Positions 18,176-27,240 of a stretch of DNA of 64,000 nucleotides are shown one piece after another. Location: assembly GCF_018257575.1 (NCBI RefSeq), contig NZ_JAERJP010000001.1:124001-188000 (forward strand), given 5' to 3'. The DNA is from Tatumella sp. JGM91 (GTDB taxonomy: Bacteria; Pseudomonadota; Gammaproteobacteria; Enterobacterales; Enterobacteriaceae). Position numbers and translations under genes: made by a program. Numbering within the stretch: position 1 is the stretch's first letter; every line of letters begins with the position of its first letter. The notes beneath the pieces were generated by a model. It searched no databases. It saw only the letters and a list, made by a program, of their open reading frames with translations, and was not told the origin of the DNA.

Positions 18176-18721
18176 ATGAAAACGATTGAAATAGACGATG
18201 ATCTTTATCGTTATATTGCCAGCCATACACACCATATTGGTGAAAGTGCCTCTGATATATTACGCAGAATGCTGAATGTATCCGGGCTGGCGGAATCCGC
18301 GGCTCAGGAAATACCGTCTGAGAAACGTGATACGCCGCTACTGGCAGAAACCCGAGCTGGCTCTCGCCCGCAGGATCGGGTCCGTACCGTACGTGAATTG
18401 CTGTTATCTGACGAATATGCGGAACAAAAACGTGCTGTTAACCGGTTTATGATGGTGTTATCCACCCTCTACCGGCTGGACCCGCGGGAATTTCAGGTAG
18501 CTACCACCACCATGCAGGGCCGCACCCGGGTGTATTTTGCCGGTGATGAACAAACATTGTTACAGAATGGTACGCATACCAAACCAAAACATATTCCCGG
18601 AACCCCGTATTGGGTGATTACTAATACGAATACCGGCCGCAAATGCAGCATGATTGAACATATTATGCAGTCGATGAAGTTCCCTCAGGAGCTTGCTGAC
18701 AAAGTTTGCGGTACTATTTAA
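18176..18721 (+). CDS. seqA: SeqA, negative regulator of replication initiation
   Basis: Binds hemimethylated GATC sites to sequester oriC and organise new DNA. It has 181 residues, as in E. coli. The N-terminal oligomerisation segment (MKTIEIDDDLYRYIASHTHHIGESASDILRRML, residues 1-33) and the C-terminal DNA-binding domain (GRTRVYFAGDEQTLL...NTNTGRKCSMIEHIM) are conserved. The linker between them is divergent, as is normal. pgm follows after 30 bases, the usual seqA-pgm operon. Confidence 0.97.
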   Translation: MKTIEIDDDLYRYIASHTHHIGESASDILRRMLNVSGLAESAAQEIPSEKRDTPLLAETRAGSRPQDRVRTVRELLLSDEYAEQKRAVNRFMMVLSTLYRLDPREFQVATTTMQGRTRVYFAGDEQTLLQNGTHTKPKHIPGTPYWVITNTNTGRKCSMIEHIMQSMKFPQELADKVCGTI

Positions 18722-18751
18722 TCCGAACTTAAGCGTTAGGGAGAAATGCCG

Positions 18752-20392
18752 ATGGCCAATCACCCACGGGCAGGGCAACCTGCTCAGCAGAGTGATCTGA
18801 TTAATGTTGCACAACTGACATCACAATATTATGTACTGAAACCGGATGTTTCTGACAGTGAACATGCCGTTAAATTCGGCACCTCCGGCCACCGTGGTAG
18901 TGCAGCACGTAACAGCTTCAATGAAACACATATCCTTGCTATCGCCCAGGCTATTGCCGAGGAACGCAAAAAAAATGGAATTACCGGGCCATGTTATGTA
19001 GGTAAAGATACTCATGCACTTTCAGAGCCAGCAATTCTTTCAGTACTGGAAGTGCTGACGGCGAATGGCGTTGAAGTGATTGTCCAGCAGGATAATGGCT
19101 ATACACCGACACCGGCTATCTCTAACGCAATCCTCGAACATAATAAACGTGGCGCTTCGCTGGCTGACGGTATTGTCATAACGCCTTCTCATAATCCGCC
19201 TGAAGACGGGGGGATAAAATATAATCCGCCCAATGGCGGACCTGCGGATACCAATGTCACGAAAGTGGTTGAAGCACGTGCTAACCAGCTGATAAAAGAT
19301 GAATTACGGGATATAAAACGTTACACCCCGGCACAGGCTGCCGCCAGCGGTCTGATTCATGAGCAGGATCTGGTACAGCCGTATATTGAAGGGCTGGCAG
19401 AGATTATTGATTTTGATGCCATCAGAAACGCTAATCTGACCATCGGTGTTGATCCGCTGGGCGGTTCAGGCATTGCCTACTGGCCACGTATTGCAGAACA
19501 TTATCAGCTGAATATTACGCTGGTAAATGATGCTATCGATCAGACCTTCCGTTTTATGCATCTCGATAAAGATGGCGCAATCCGTATGGATTGTTCATCC
19601 GAATGTGCAATGGCGGGCTTACTGGCGCTGCGTGATAAGTTTGATTTAGCTTTTGCCAACGATCCGGACTATGACCGGCATGGTATCGTGACGCCAGCCG
19701 GATTAATGAATCCTAACCACTATCTGGCGGTCGCAATTAATTATCTGTTCCGTCACCGTAAACAATGGTCACCGGAAGTTGCTGTGGGTAAAACCCTGGT
19801 GTCCAGTGCCATGATTGACCGGGTAGTGCAGGATCTCGGTCGTAAACTGGTCGAAGTCCCGGTGGGTTTCAAATGGTTCGTGGATGGTCTGTTTGATGGC
19901 AGCCTTGGGTTCGGTGGAGAAGAGAGCGCCGGTGCTTCATTCCTGCGTTTTGATGGCACGCCATGGTCCACGGATAAAGACGGTATTATTATGTGCCTGC
20001 TGGCGGCAGAAATTACCGCTGTGACAGGACTTAATCCGCAACAGCACTATGATAACCTGGCGGAGAAATTTGGGTCGCCGAGTTATAACCGTCTGCAGGC
20101 TGCGGCCAGTACATCACAGAAGGCGGCGTTATCTAAGCTGTCTCCTGAAATGGTCAGCGCAGAGACACTGGCGGGCGATCCGATCATTGCCCGTCTGACT
20201 GACGCTCCGGGTAATGGTGCCTCTATCGGTGGTCTGAAAGTGATGACCGCGAACGGCTGGTTTGCTGCACGTCCGTCAGGGACCGAAGATGCTTACAAAA
20301 TCTATTGTGAGAGTTTCCTCGGCGCAGAACATCGCGAGAAAATTGAAAAAGAAGCCGTACAGATTGTCAGCGAAGTGCTGAAAAATGCCTGA
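18752..20392 (+). CDS. pgm: Phosphoglucomutase
   Basis: Interconverts glucose-1-P and glucose-6-P, linking glycogen, galactose and nucleotide-sugar metabolism. The start at 18752 ([13 protein letters not shown]) gives 546 residues, as in E. coli, and lies 8 bases after AGGGAG; the in-frame ATG at 18746 is too close to that site. The phosphoserine loop is [15 protein letters not shown], the metal-binding loop is NDPDYDRH, and the phosphate-binding [10 protein letters not shown] is near the C-terminus. A strong terminator follows. Confidence 0.97.
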   Translation: MANHPRAGQPAQQSDLINVAQLTSQYYVLKPDVSDSEHAVKFGTSGHRGSAARNSFNETHILAIAQAIAEERKKNGITGPCYVGKDTHALSEPAILSVLEVLTANGVEVIVQQDNGYTPTPAISNAILEHNKRGASLADGIVITPSHNPPEDGGIKYNPPNGGPADTNVTKVVEARANQLIKDELRDIKRYTPAQAAASGLIHEQDLVQPYIEGLAEIIDFDAIRNANLTIGVDPLGGSGIAYWPRIAEHYQLNITLVNDAIDQTFRFMHLDKDGAIRMDCSSECAMAGLLALRDKFDLAFANDPDYDRHGIVTPAGLMNPNHYLAVAINYLFRHRKQWSPEVAVGKTLVSSAMIDRVVQDLGRKLVEVPVGFKWFVDGLFDGSLGFGGEESAGASFLRFDGTPWSTDKDGIIMCLLAAEITAVTGLNPQQHYDNLAEKFGSPSYNRLQAAASTSQKAALSKLSPEMVSAETLAGDPIIARLTDAPGNGASIGGLKVMTANGWFAARPSGTEDAYKIYCESFLGAEHREKIEKEAVQIVSEVLKNA

Positions 20393-20410
20393 CGGCTATC
20401 CATAGTAACA

Positions 20411-20437
20411 AAGGCGCTGATATCAGCGCCTTTTTTT
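20411..20437 (+). terminator. Rho-independent terminator of pgm
   Basis: Perfect stem GGCGCTGA / TCAGCGCC followed by seven T residues, about 20 bases after the pgm stop codon. Confidence 0.94.
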
Positions 20438-20543
20438 ATCCTGGCGGCCCGGAGTTTTGAGCCAGGCAGAAGCAATAACAGTGCCATCCCCCGCGCATCC
20501 CCGCCAGGCAAGAGGACCTTTACGTGGCGCGGGACGATATTGT

Positions 20544-20577
20544 AAACTTGTACAAAATTCTAACAAGGTACAAGTTT
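20544..20577. promoter_or_regulatory. Perfect 10-bp inverted repeat abutting ybgA; LitR/CarH-like operator candidate or RBS hairpin
   Basis: AAACTTGTAC, 14 bases, GTACAAGTTT: perfect arms that end exactly at the ybgA ATG at 20578. The core TGTACA-N12-GGTACA is one base off the TRTACA-N12-TGTAYA site I recall for light-responsive LitR (MerR-type) regulators, which often control photolyase genes. Alternatively it is an RNA hairpin, with the AAGG ribosome binding site in its loop. I could not place a -10 box. Confidence 0.5.
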
Positions 20578-21396
20578 ATGCCTCCTTTAGTCGTCGCTGG
20601 CCTGCTGGCCGGTTCTGATTATGCCCCGGTGACTGAGCACCTGCTGATGGCATTGCCCGCCGAATGGCAACTGCTACAGCTGCCGCTGACTGAGTTGTCC
20701 GGTATGCTTCAGGACTGTGATGTGGCCCGGAGCAATACGCAGCCAAAGGCTTATTACCCTGAATTACCGGTCAGCGGCATCATTGTCAGCCGCAATGTTA
20801 CTGAGTCCGGTGATGCGCTATTTTCTCCGCAACATTTGCAACGGCAGCTGGTCGATATGCCGGTCTGCAGTGAGGACGGACTTCAGGATCCTGAACAACG
20901 GCGGCTGTTTATTCAGGCAGTCAGCGCCCGTGCCGAGTTCGATGCATTGTGTGAGTCGCGGCTCAGTGCGCATCAGCTGATTCAGTTCCATAGCCGGTAT
21001 AAATCGTTGTTACTGGCACACTCACAGCCGTTATATCGTCAGCTGGGGCCGCTGGTGGCAGGGATATCTGAATGGTCGTCCCTGAAAGATTTTGCCGCAG
21101 AATATCGCAGCAGGATGATGGCAATCATGTTATTACCTGACAGCCGTGCCAACCATACCAATGTCCTGATGCATATTCAGGGATATTTCAGGCCTTACCT
21201 GAGTAGCGCCCGGCGCCAGCACCTGACGGAAACTATTGAACACTATCGTTGCGGGTTACTCCCTCTTTCCGTACCGGTCACGGAATTACGTCAGTTACTG
21301 GCGGAATACCCTCATCCCTGGCTTGAATCGCAACGCTATCTGTTTCCTTATCTGCCTTCGGCGCGGAAATGTACTGAATTACAGGAGGATAAGTGA
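20578..21396 (+). CDS. ybgA: YbgA (DUF1722) with a degenerate N-terminal DUF523-like region
   Basis: The C-terminal ~165 residues are a clear DUF1722/YbgA domain (LIQFHSRYKSLLLAHSQPLYRQLGP, NHTNVLMHIQGYFRP). Many proteobacterial relatives carry an N-terminal DUF523 domain with Fe-S-binding cysteines in CLLG, CPE and SPSCG motifs; E. coli YbgA lacks it. Here ~105 residues remain (MPPLVVAGLLAGSD...) with none of those motifs, so it looks like a decayed domain. Start options are ATG 20578 (272 residues, chosen) or GTG 20524, which has a good AGAGGA site but would run through the palindrome. It overlaps phrB by 4 bases. Function unknown. Confidence 0.78.
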   Translation: MPPLVVAGLLAGSDYAPVTEHLLMALPAEWQLLQLPLTELSGMLQDCDVARSNTQPKAYYPELPVSGIIVSRNVTESGDALFSPQHLQRQLVDMPVCSEDGLQDPEQRRLFIQAVSARAEFDALCESRLSAHQLIQFHSRYKSLLLAHSQPLYRQLGPLVAGISEWSSLKDFAAEYRSRMMAIMLLPDSRANHTNVLMHIQGYFRPYLSSARRQHLTETIEHYRCGLLPLSVPVTELRQLLAEYPHPWLESQRYLFPYLPSARKCTELQEDK

Positions 21397-22835
21397 AAAC
21401 ACATATTGTCTGGCTGCGTGCAGATTTACGACTGCATGATAATCCTGCACTTTATGCCGCCTGCCAGGATCCTCAGGCAAGGGTCATTGCTCTGTATATT
21501 GCCACCCCGGGGCAATGGCAGCAGCATGATGTTTCTGGTCGTCAGCTGGAATTTATCCGCGACGGGCTGAAACTGCTGAGTGAAGAATTATCGGCACTCC
21601 GTATCCCGTTATTATATGCCTCTGCTGACAGTTTTACCGACAGTGTCTCCTGTCTGACAACGCTCTGTATAAAGCATCAGGCAACTCAGCTGTTTTATAA
21701 TTACCAGTATGAACTCAATGAACAACGACGGGACCGGCTGGCAGAACAGCAGCTCTCCGCCAGCGGTATTATCTGTGAAGGATTTCATGACGGAACCCTG
21801 TTGCCGCCGGGCAGTGTGCTGACCGGTAAAGGGACAATGTACAATGTTTATACCCCGTTCAGTAAAGCCTTGCTGAAGGTGCTTAATACAGAGCTTCCCG
21901 AATGCTATCCGTCACCGGCAGTCAGAGAATACCCGGCTGATCTGGCCGGAGATGAGATTCCGTGCCTCAGCCCGGACAGCCAGCAATATGACCGGAAATT
22001 ATTCCCGCCGGGCCACCGGGCTGCATTACAACGTTTACGCAGTTTCAGTCAGGATAAAATCCGTGATTACCACCGGCTGCGTGATTTTCCTGAGCAACCG
22101 GCAACCAGCGGGTTGTCCCCTTATCTGGCGACCGGACAAATTTCCGCCCGTCAGTGTCTGCGACGTATTGTCCATGATCATCCCCGGGCGCTGTCCGGCG
22201 GCGATGAAGGCAGCTGGCTGAATGAAATTTTCTGGCGTGAATTTTATCGCCATTTACTGGTCGCGTATCCGCAATTATGCCGGCATCAGCCGTTTACGGA
22301 CTGGACGCGAAATATCCGCTGGCAGCAGAATGATGTGCAGTTTACTGCCTGGCAACAGGGCAGCACCGGGTTTCCGATAGTGGATGCCGCGATGCGGCAA
22401 TTACAGGAAACGGGCTGGATGCATAATCGCCTGAGAATGATCGTTGCCAGTTTTCTGGTAAAAGATTTGCTTATCGACTGGCGGCAAGGTGAACGCTATT
22501 TTATGTCACAACTACTTGATGGCGATCTGGCGGCGAATAATGGTGGCTGGCAGTGGGCAGCGTCGACGGGTACCGATGCTGCGCCTTATTTCCGTATTTT
22601 TAATCCGCGTTTACAGGGAGAACGTTTTGACCCGCAGGGCGATTTTATCCGCCGCTGGCTGCCTGAACTGGCGGGAATACCGGGAAAAGCTATCCATGAC
22701 CCCCATGAGTGGGCAAAAAAGAACCGTGTAACGCTGGCTTATCCGTTACCGATTGTCGATCATAAGCAGGCACGGCAGACTACGCTGCAGGCATTCGAAA
22801 CTGCCCGTAAAGGCGGAAATTCAGTACAGGAATAA
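21393..22835 (+). CDS. phrB: Deoxyribodipyrimidine photolyase
   Basis: Repairs cyclobutane pyrimidine dimers using blue light. It has 480 residues (E. coli 472). The N-terminal antenna-binding domain starts MKTHIVWLRADLRLHDNPAL. The C-terminal FAD domain has the signature WLNEIFWREFYRHLL, FPIVDAAMRQLQETGWMHNR and NGGWQWAASTGTDAAPYFRIFNP. The start is GTG at 21393, four bases after AGGAGG, overlapping the ybgA stop as GTGA; this points to translational coupling. Same gene pair as E. coli ybgA-phr. Confidence 0.96.
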   Translation: MKTHIVWLRADLRLHDNPALYAACQDPQARVIALYIATPGQWQQHDVSGRQLEFIRDGLKLLSEELSALRIPLLYASADSFTDSVSCLTTLCIKHQATQLFYNYQYELNEQRRDRLAEQQLSASGIICEGFHDGTLLPPGSVLTGKGTMYNVYTPFSKALLKVLNTELPECYPSPAVREYPADLAGDEIPCLSPDSQQYDRKLFPPGHRAALQRLRSFSQDKIRDYHRLRDFPEQPATSGLSPYLATGQISARQCLRRIVHDHPRALSGGDEGSWLNEIFWREFYRHLLVAYPQLCRHQPFTDWTRNIRWQQNDVQFTAWQQGSTGFPIVDAAMRQLQETGWMHNRLRMIVASFLVKDLLIDWRQGERYFMSQLLDGDLAANNGGWQWAASTGTDAAPYFRIFNPRLQGERFDPQGDFIRRWLPELAGIPGKAIHDPHEWAKKNRVTLAYPLPIVDHKQARQTTLQAFETARKGGNSVQE

Positions 22836-22843
22836 GGTTATCC

Positions 22844-23587
22844 ATGAAAAACACCATGCTTGAAGAATTAATTAATCAGCAGCTTAACAGCCAGAGCTTC
22901 AGCGATTATGCGCCGAATGGGATGCAGGTTGAAGGCCGTCAGCAGGTCCGTAAGGTGGTGACCGGAGTAACTGCCTGCCAGGCGCTGCTCGATGAAGCTG
23001 TGCGTTTACAAGCGGACGCATTAATTGTGCACCATGGCTATTTCTGGAAAAACGAATCGCCGCTGATTAAAGGGATGAAGCGTCAGCGACTACGGACGTT
23101 ATTACTGAATGACATTAATCTGTATGGCTGGCATCTGCCATTAGATGCCCACCCTGAACTGGGTAATAACGCACAACTGGCAAAACTGCTGGGCATTATC
23201 CCTGAAGGTGAAATTGCCCCTTTAGTCCCTTGCGGGCGTCTGGCTGTTCCGATGGAAGGGGAAGCATTTGCTGAACTGATCGGCCAAAAACTGGGCCGTG
23301 CGCCGCTGCATTGTGCTGATAATGCTCCTCAGACGATCCGTACTCTGGCCTGGTGTACAGGTGGCGGACAGGGCTTTATTGATGACGCGGCAGAGTATGG
23401 GGTTGATGCCTTTATCAGCGGTGAAGTTTCCGAAAAGACTATCCATGTGGCCCGTGAGTGCGGTCTGCATTTCTTTGCTGCCGGCCATCATGCCACCGAG
23501 CGTGGCGGGGTTAAAGCCCTGGGCGAGTGGCTGACTGAAACCCACGGGCTGGACGTCACATTTGTTGATATTGATAACCCTGCCTGA
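22844..23587 (+). CDS. ybgI: YbgI, NIF3-family dinuclear metal protein
   Basis: It has 247 residues, as in E. coli YbgI, which forms a toroidal hexamer with a di-metal site. It is often labelled as a type-2 GTP cyclohydrolase I homologue without proof of that activity. Metal ligands are visible in VHHGYFWKNE and in FAAGHHATERGG near the C-terminus. The real function is unsettled. It starts 8 bases after phrB, so it is probably cotranscribed. Confidence 0.92.
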   Translation: MKNTMLEELINQQLNSQSFSDYAPNGMQVEGRQQVRKVVTGVTACQALLDEAVRLQADALIVHHGYFWKNESPLIKGMKRQRLRTLLLNDINLYGWHLPLDAHPELGNNAQLAKLLGIIPEGEIAPLVPCGRLAVPMEGEAFAELIGQKLGRAPLHCADNAPQTIRTLAWCTGGGQGFIDDAAEYGVDAFISGEVSEKTIHVARECGLHFFAAGHHATERGGVKALGEWLTETHGLDVTFVDIDNPA

Positions 23588-23748
23588 GGTATCACACCCG
23601 CCCGGCTATGCGGCGGAAACGGCTAAAGGTTTCCGCCATATCTCATCTTATCCCCGTTTTTCACTGCTTTTTTCTGCATAACCTCCGTAAAAAAGGTGTG
23701 TTTTGTCAGAGATAAACAACCTTAAAAGCATCCCGGATATTAAAATTA

Positions 23749-23777
23749 TTGACATAAATCCTCCGGTTGCGGATAAG
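23749..23777 (+). promoter_or_regulatory. Promoter of the pxpBCA operon
   Basis: Consensus -35 TTGACA (23749-23754), 17-bp spacer, -10 GATAAG (23772-23777). The start codon of pxpB is 86 bases downstream. The only gene-free gap between ybgI and pxpB (275 bp) contains it. Confidence 0.7.
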
Positions 23778-23862
23778 GTTATTAACGGAATGACTCCCCG
23801 TTTATCCGGCAGCCGGTAATATAACGCGGGAGTTGTTGACAGGGGATAAGTGGAGGCAGGTT

Positions 23863-24519
23863 GTGCAGCAACTAAGATGTTACATGCTGGGTGAACAGGC
23901 GTTAGTTCTGGAGTTGTCGGCACCATTATTGCTGGACTCACAGCAAAAAATCCGCGGGTTAACCCGGCGGTTATCTGCGCTGGAACAGGTTCAGGAAGTG
24001 GTGCCTGGCATGAATAACCTGACGGTTATGCTCCGTGAGATTCCTGCTGATCCGCTGGCCGCCCTGCGACAGCTGCGCAGTTGGTGGGATGAAAGTGATG
24101 CCGATGAGTCGGTTTCCCGCACCATCGAGATTCCGGTGGTGTATGGGGGAGATGCCGGGCCGGATCTTGCAGCGGTTGCCAGGCAATGTCAGCTGACGGC
24201 GTCGCAGGTCGTGGAACGGCACAGCGCGGTGCTATACACCGTTTATTGTATTGGTTTTCAGCCGGGGTTTCCTTATCTTGGCGGGCTGGACCCGGCGATC
24301 CATTGTCCGCGCCGTGCTGAGCCGCGGGTCTCTGTACCTGCGGGCAGTGTCGGCATTGGTGGCAGCCAGACCGGTATTTATCCGTTAGCTGCCCCGGGTG
24401 GCTGGCAGCTTATTGGCCGTACCCTGACGCCGTTGTTTTTAGCACAACGAACCCCTCCGGCACTGCTGGCGCCGGGCGACAGAGTACGTTTTGTTCCGCA
24501 AAAGGAGGGGCAATGTTAA
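23863..24519 (+). CDS. pxpB: 5-oxoprolinase subunit B
   Basis: Part of the PxpABC ATP-dependent 5-oxoprolinase that turns 5-oxoproline, a damage product of glutamine, back into glutamate. The GTG at 23863, six bases after GGAGG, gives 218 residues, exactly the E. coli length; a TTG 30 bases upstream is less likely. Family motifs are [20 protein letters not shown] and [21 protein letters not shown]. The last codons overlap pxpC by 7 bases. Confidence 0.95.
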   Translation: MQQLRCYMLGEQALVLELSAPLLLDSQQKIRGLTRRLSALEQVQEVVPGMNNLTVMLREIPADPLAALRQLRSWWDESDADESVSRTIEIPVVYGGDAGPDLAAVARQCQLTASQVVERHSAVLYTVYCIGFQPGFPYLGGLDPAIHCPRRAEPRVSVPAGSVGIGGSQTGIYPLAAPGGWQLIGRTLTPLFLAQRTPPALLAPGDRVRFVPQKEGQC

Positions 24520-25442
24520 CTATTCTTCGTGCCGGTATGGCGACCTCTCTTCAGGATGCCGGCCGGCCCGGTTATCGGCAGTCAGGGATCAGCCTTGCCG
24601 GGGTTATGGATCATCCGGCAATGGAAACTGCCAATCTGCTGGCGGGTAACAGCCCTGACTGTGCTGTTTTAGAAATAACACTCGGTCAGTGCCAGTTTCG
24701 TTTTGAACGTGACAGCTGGTTCGCTCTTACGGGGGCAGGATGTGACGCTGATCTGGACGGTAAAACGGTCTGGACTGGCTGGCGGATCCCGGCGAAACGG
24801 GGGCAAATACTGACGTTAAGCAGGGCAACCCGGGGTGTGCGCAGCTATCTGGCCGTGGATGGCGGGTTCGATATTCCGCAGGTGATGGCGTCGTGCAGTA
24901 CCGATTTGAAAGCGGGTTTTGGCGGCTGGCAGGGCAGGTATCTGCGTGACGGCGATATGTTACCGCTGAATCTGCCGACACATCACTTTTCCCGAAGTGT
25001 CGGTGTCAGACAATTATTGTGGGGTAACCGTATCCGGGTGTTGCCGGGGCCGGAATATCATGAGTTCAGCCGCGAGGCTCAGCAGGCATTCTGGCGTACC
25101 GGCTGGGTATTATCTCCCCAAAGTAACCGCATGGGATACCGTCTGCAGGGCCGGACGTTATCGCGGGATACATCACGTGAGTTGTTGTCTCATGCAGTGG
25201 TCCCGGGGACGGTGCAGGTCACCAATGGCGGACAACCGGTGGTACTGATGGCTGATGCCCAGACGACCGGAGGATATCCGCGTATCGGGGTTGTTATATC
25301 TGCAGATTTGTACCATCTTGCGCAGCTGAGGCCCGGTGAACCTGTTCACTTTATTCACTGTACATTAGAGCAAGCCAGGCAGGCGAAGCAACAGCAGCAG
25401 CATGCACTGGATATGATTAAATGGGGGCTTCTGGCGTCATGA
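24513..25442 (+). CDS. pxpC: 5-oxoprolinase subunit C
   Basis: 309 residues (E. coli 310), same family as the C-terminal part of biotin-dependent carboxyltransferase-like proteins. Motifs: [20 protein letters not shown] at residues 7-26, AGVMDHPAM just after them, and [10 protein letters not shown]. It overlaps pxpB (7 bases) and pxpA (ATGA), a tightly coupled pxpBCA operon. Confidence 0.95.
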   Translation: MLTILRAGMATSLQDAGRPGYRQSGISLAGVMDHPAMETANLLAGNSPDCAVLEITLGQCQFRFERDSWFALTGAGCDADLDGKTVWTGWRIPAKRGQILTLSRATRGVRSYLAVDGGFDIPQVMASCSTDLKAGFGGWQGRYLRDGDMLPLNLPTHHFSRSVGVRQLLWGNRIRVLPGPEYHEFSREAQQAFWRTGWVLSPQSNRMGYRLQGRTLSRDTSRELLSHAVVPGTVQVTNGGQPVVLMADAQTTGGYPRIGVVISADLYHLAQLRPGEPVHFIHCTLEQARQAKQQQQHALDMIKWGLLAS

Positions 25443-26176
25443 AAATTGATTTAAATGCAGACCTGGGGGAAGGCGGTGATTATGACCAGCAATTACTGCA
25501 ACTGGTGAGTTCCGCCAATATTGCTTGCGGTTTTCATGCCGGAGATGCACCGATGATGTTGCAGTCGGTACGCTGGGCAAAACAGTATCAGGTAAAGATT
25601 GGTGCGCACCCGTCTTTTCCTGATCGCCAAAACTTTGGCCGGACAGCCATGTCTTTACCTCCGGCAGAGATTTATGCCCAGCAGTTGTATCAGATCGGTG
25701 CGCTGCAGGCGATAGCCGCCAGCGAAGGTGTCGGGTTATTTCATGTGAAACCTCATGGCATGTTGTATAACCAGGCTGCGAATGATCGGCAACTGGCGGA
25801 TGCCATTGCCCGCGCCGTGGTGGCGGCCGATCCTGCGCTGGTACTGGTCGGACTGGCAAACAGTGAGCTGATTGCCGCCGGCCGGCATTACGGGCTGACA
25901 ACCCGTGAAGAAGTGTTTGCTGATCGTGGTTATACCGCATCCGGACGACTGGTGCCCCGCGGGCAGCCGGGGGATTTGCTGGCCGATGCTTCTCAGGCTA
26001 TCGGGCAGACCCTGATGATGATTCAGCAAGGGCGTGTACAGGCTGTCAGTGGCGAATATGTTAACGTCAGCGCTGAGACGGTCTGCCTGCATGGTGATGG
26101 TGAACACGCGTTGGTATTCGCCCGCGAACTCAAAGACGCTTTCCGGCAACAGGATATCACTGTTTCCGCAGAATAG
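25439..26176 (+). CDS. pxpA: 5-oxoprolinase subunit A (LamB/YcsF family)
   Basis: 245 residues (E. coli 244). The start at 25439 gives [12 protein letters not shown], the conserved N-terminus, and overlaps the pxpC stop as ATGA. The motif [10 protein letters not shown], the catalytic-region [10 protein letters not shown] and the EVFADRGY motif are present. It completes the PxpABC complex. In E. coli nei follows; here the next gene is a shikimate-dehydrogenase relative. Confidence 0.95.
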   Translation: MKIDLNADLGEGGDYDQQLLQLVSSANIACGFHAGDAPMMLQSVRWAKQYQVKIGAHPSFPDRQNFGRTAMSLPPAEIYAQQLYQIGALQAIAASEGVGLFHVKPHGMLYNQAANDRQLADAIARAVVAADPALVLVGLANSELIAAGRHYGLTTREEVFADRGYTASGRLVPRGQPGDLLADASQAIGQTLMMIQQGRVQAVSGEYVNVSAETVCLHGDGEHALVFARELKDAFRQQDITVSAE

Positions 26177-26238
26177 TGCCTGTCGGCAGGGATGCCCGAT
26201 GCGGACAAGGATGTCTGCGGCAGCGGCGGAGAGTTATG

Positions 26239-26274
26239 TAATATTATGATTCATAATATTAACCTGACCAGGTT
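26239..26274. promoter_or_regulatory. Two adjacent palindromes upstream of the shikimate-dehydrogenase-like gene
   Basis: A perfect palindrome TAATATTATG-ATT-CATAATATTA (26239-26261) is followed at once by AACCTG-AC-CAGGTT (26261-26274). Both lie 58-93 bp upstream of the next start codon, in promoter position. I do not recognise the cognate regulator. Confidence 0.45.
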
Positions 26275-26331
26275 GACCCGCAGAGAATTCTGTCTGACCC
26301 TTAAAAGACCTACCCTGTAAAGGAGCATATC

Positions 26332-27186
26332 ATGGCAGAACAACAAAATTTCCTGAGTGATCTTACCGGCTCTTTCTCCTCTCCCTGTAGTGAAAACCCG
26401 ACGGTGGCTATGATGGAAGCGGTTTATCGCCACCAGGGCATTAATGCGCGTTATATTAACTGTGATGTCGGACAGCAACAGCTGGCAATGGCAGTGGCGG
26501 GTGCTAAAGCGATGGGCTGGCGCGGGTTTAATTGTTCAATACCCAACAAACAAACCATTATTGATTATATTGATGAGCTGGGAACCTCAGCCAGGGTTAT
26601 TGGTGCAGTCAATTGTGTGATTATCCGTGACGGTAAACTGACCGGCGAGAATACGGATGGCAAGGGATTTGTCGAGGCATTGAAAGAACACATTGACCCG
26701 CGTGGAAAAAAGCTGACATTACTGGGAGCCGGTGGCGCAGCCCGGGCGATTGCGGTTGAATCAGCGCTGGCAGGCGCCAGTGAGATTACGATTATTAACC
26801 GTGACCAGCAGAAAGGACAGGCGCTGGCTGAACTGATTACGCAGCATACCCCGGCCAGGGCCAGATTTGTACACTGGACAGCGGGTATCGCCATTGATGC
26901 CGGACAGGATATTGTGGTGAATGCGACGTCAGTCGGTCTGGATGATGCTGAAGCATTACCGGATATTGATATTGAGAGCCTGAAACCCACCCAGTTTGTC
27001 GCTGATGTTATCCCTAACCCGCCGCAGACAGCTTTATTACGTAAGGCCGCAGATCAAGGCTGTCAGACACTTAACGGGCTGAATATGCTGGTAAATCAGG
27101 GAGCGCTTAATCTGGCTTACTGGTTTGATCGCCGGGCGGATAAAGCGCCGATGAAAAAAGTATTACAGCAACTCTTCACCGGCTAA
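26332..27186 (+). CDS. Shikimate/quinate dehydrogenase family oxidoreductase, substrate uncertain
   Basis: A 284-residue AroE-superfamily protein. The catalytic Lys (SIPNK), Asn (GAVNC), Asp (GENTDGKGF) and the C-terminal Gln (GLNMLVNQGA) are all present, with a GAGGAAR dinucleotide loop. NRDQQK after the second strand suggests NADP(H). In AroE two serines in HSxSP bind the shikimate carboxylate; the equivalent here reads CSENP, so the second Ser is Asn. It is therefore unlikely to be the housekeeping AroE and may use a different substrate. SD AAAGGAG precedes ATG. It stands alone between pxpA and the convergent gltA, where E. coli has nei and abrB. Confidence 0.8.
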   Translation: MAEQQNFLSDLTGSFSSPCSENPTVAMMEAVYRHQGINARYINCDVGQQQLAMAVAGAKAMGWRGFNCSIPNKQTIIDYIDELGTSARVIGAVNCVIIRDGKLTGENTDGKGFVEALKEHIDPRGKKLTLLGAGGAARAIAVESALAGASEITIINRDQQKGQALAELITQHTPARARFVHWTAGIAIDAGQDIVVNATSVGLDDAEALPDIDIESLKPTQFVADVIPNPPQTALLRKAADQGCQTLNGLNMLVNQGALNLAYWFDRRADKAPMKKVLQQLFTG

Positions 27187-27207
27187 GTCTGTGTTGTCAC
27201 GGGGGAG

Positions 27208-27234
27208 ATAAAAGAAGGTGCCGCAGGCACCTTC
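27208..27234 (-). terminator. Rho-independent terminator of gltA
   Basis: 9-bp stem GAAGGTGCC / GGCACCTTC with a 3-base loop, followed on the minus strand by TTTTAT. It sits 6 bases beyond the gltA stop codon. Confidence 0.88.
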
Positions 27235-27240
27235 AGCAGA

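Noticed and set aside
20524-20577. GTG start for ybgA at 20524
   Set aside because: AGAGGA is well placed, but the extra 18 residues (ARDDIVNLYKILTRYKF) would be encoded by the perfect palindrome and are not like the family. Kept as an alternative only.
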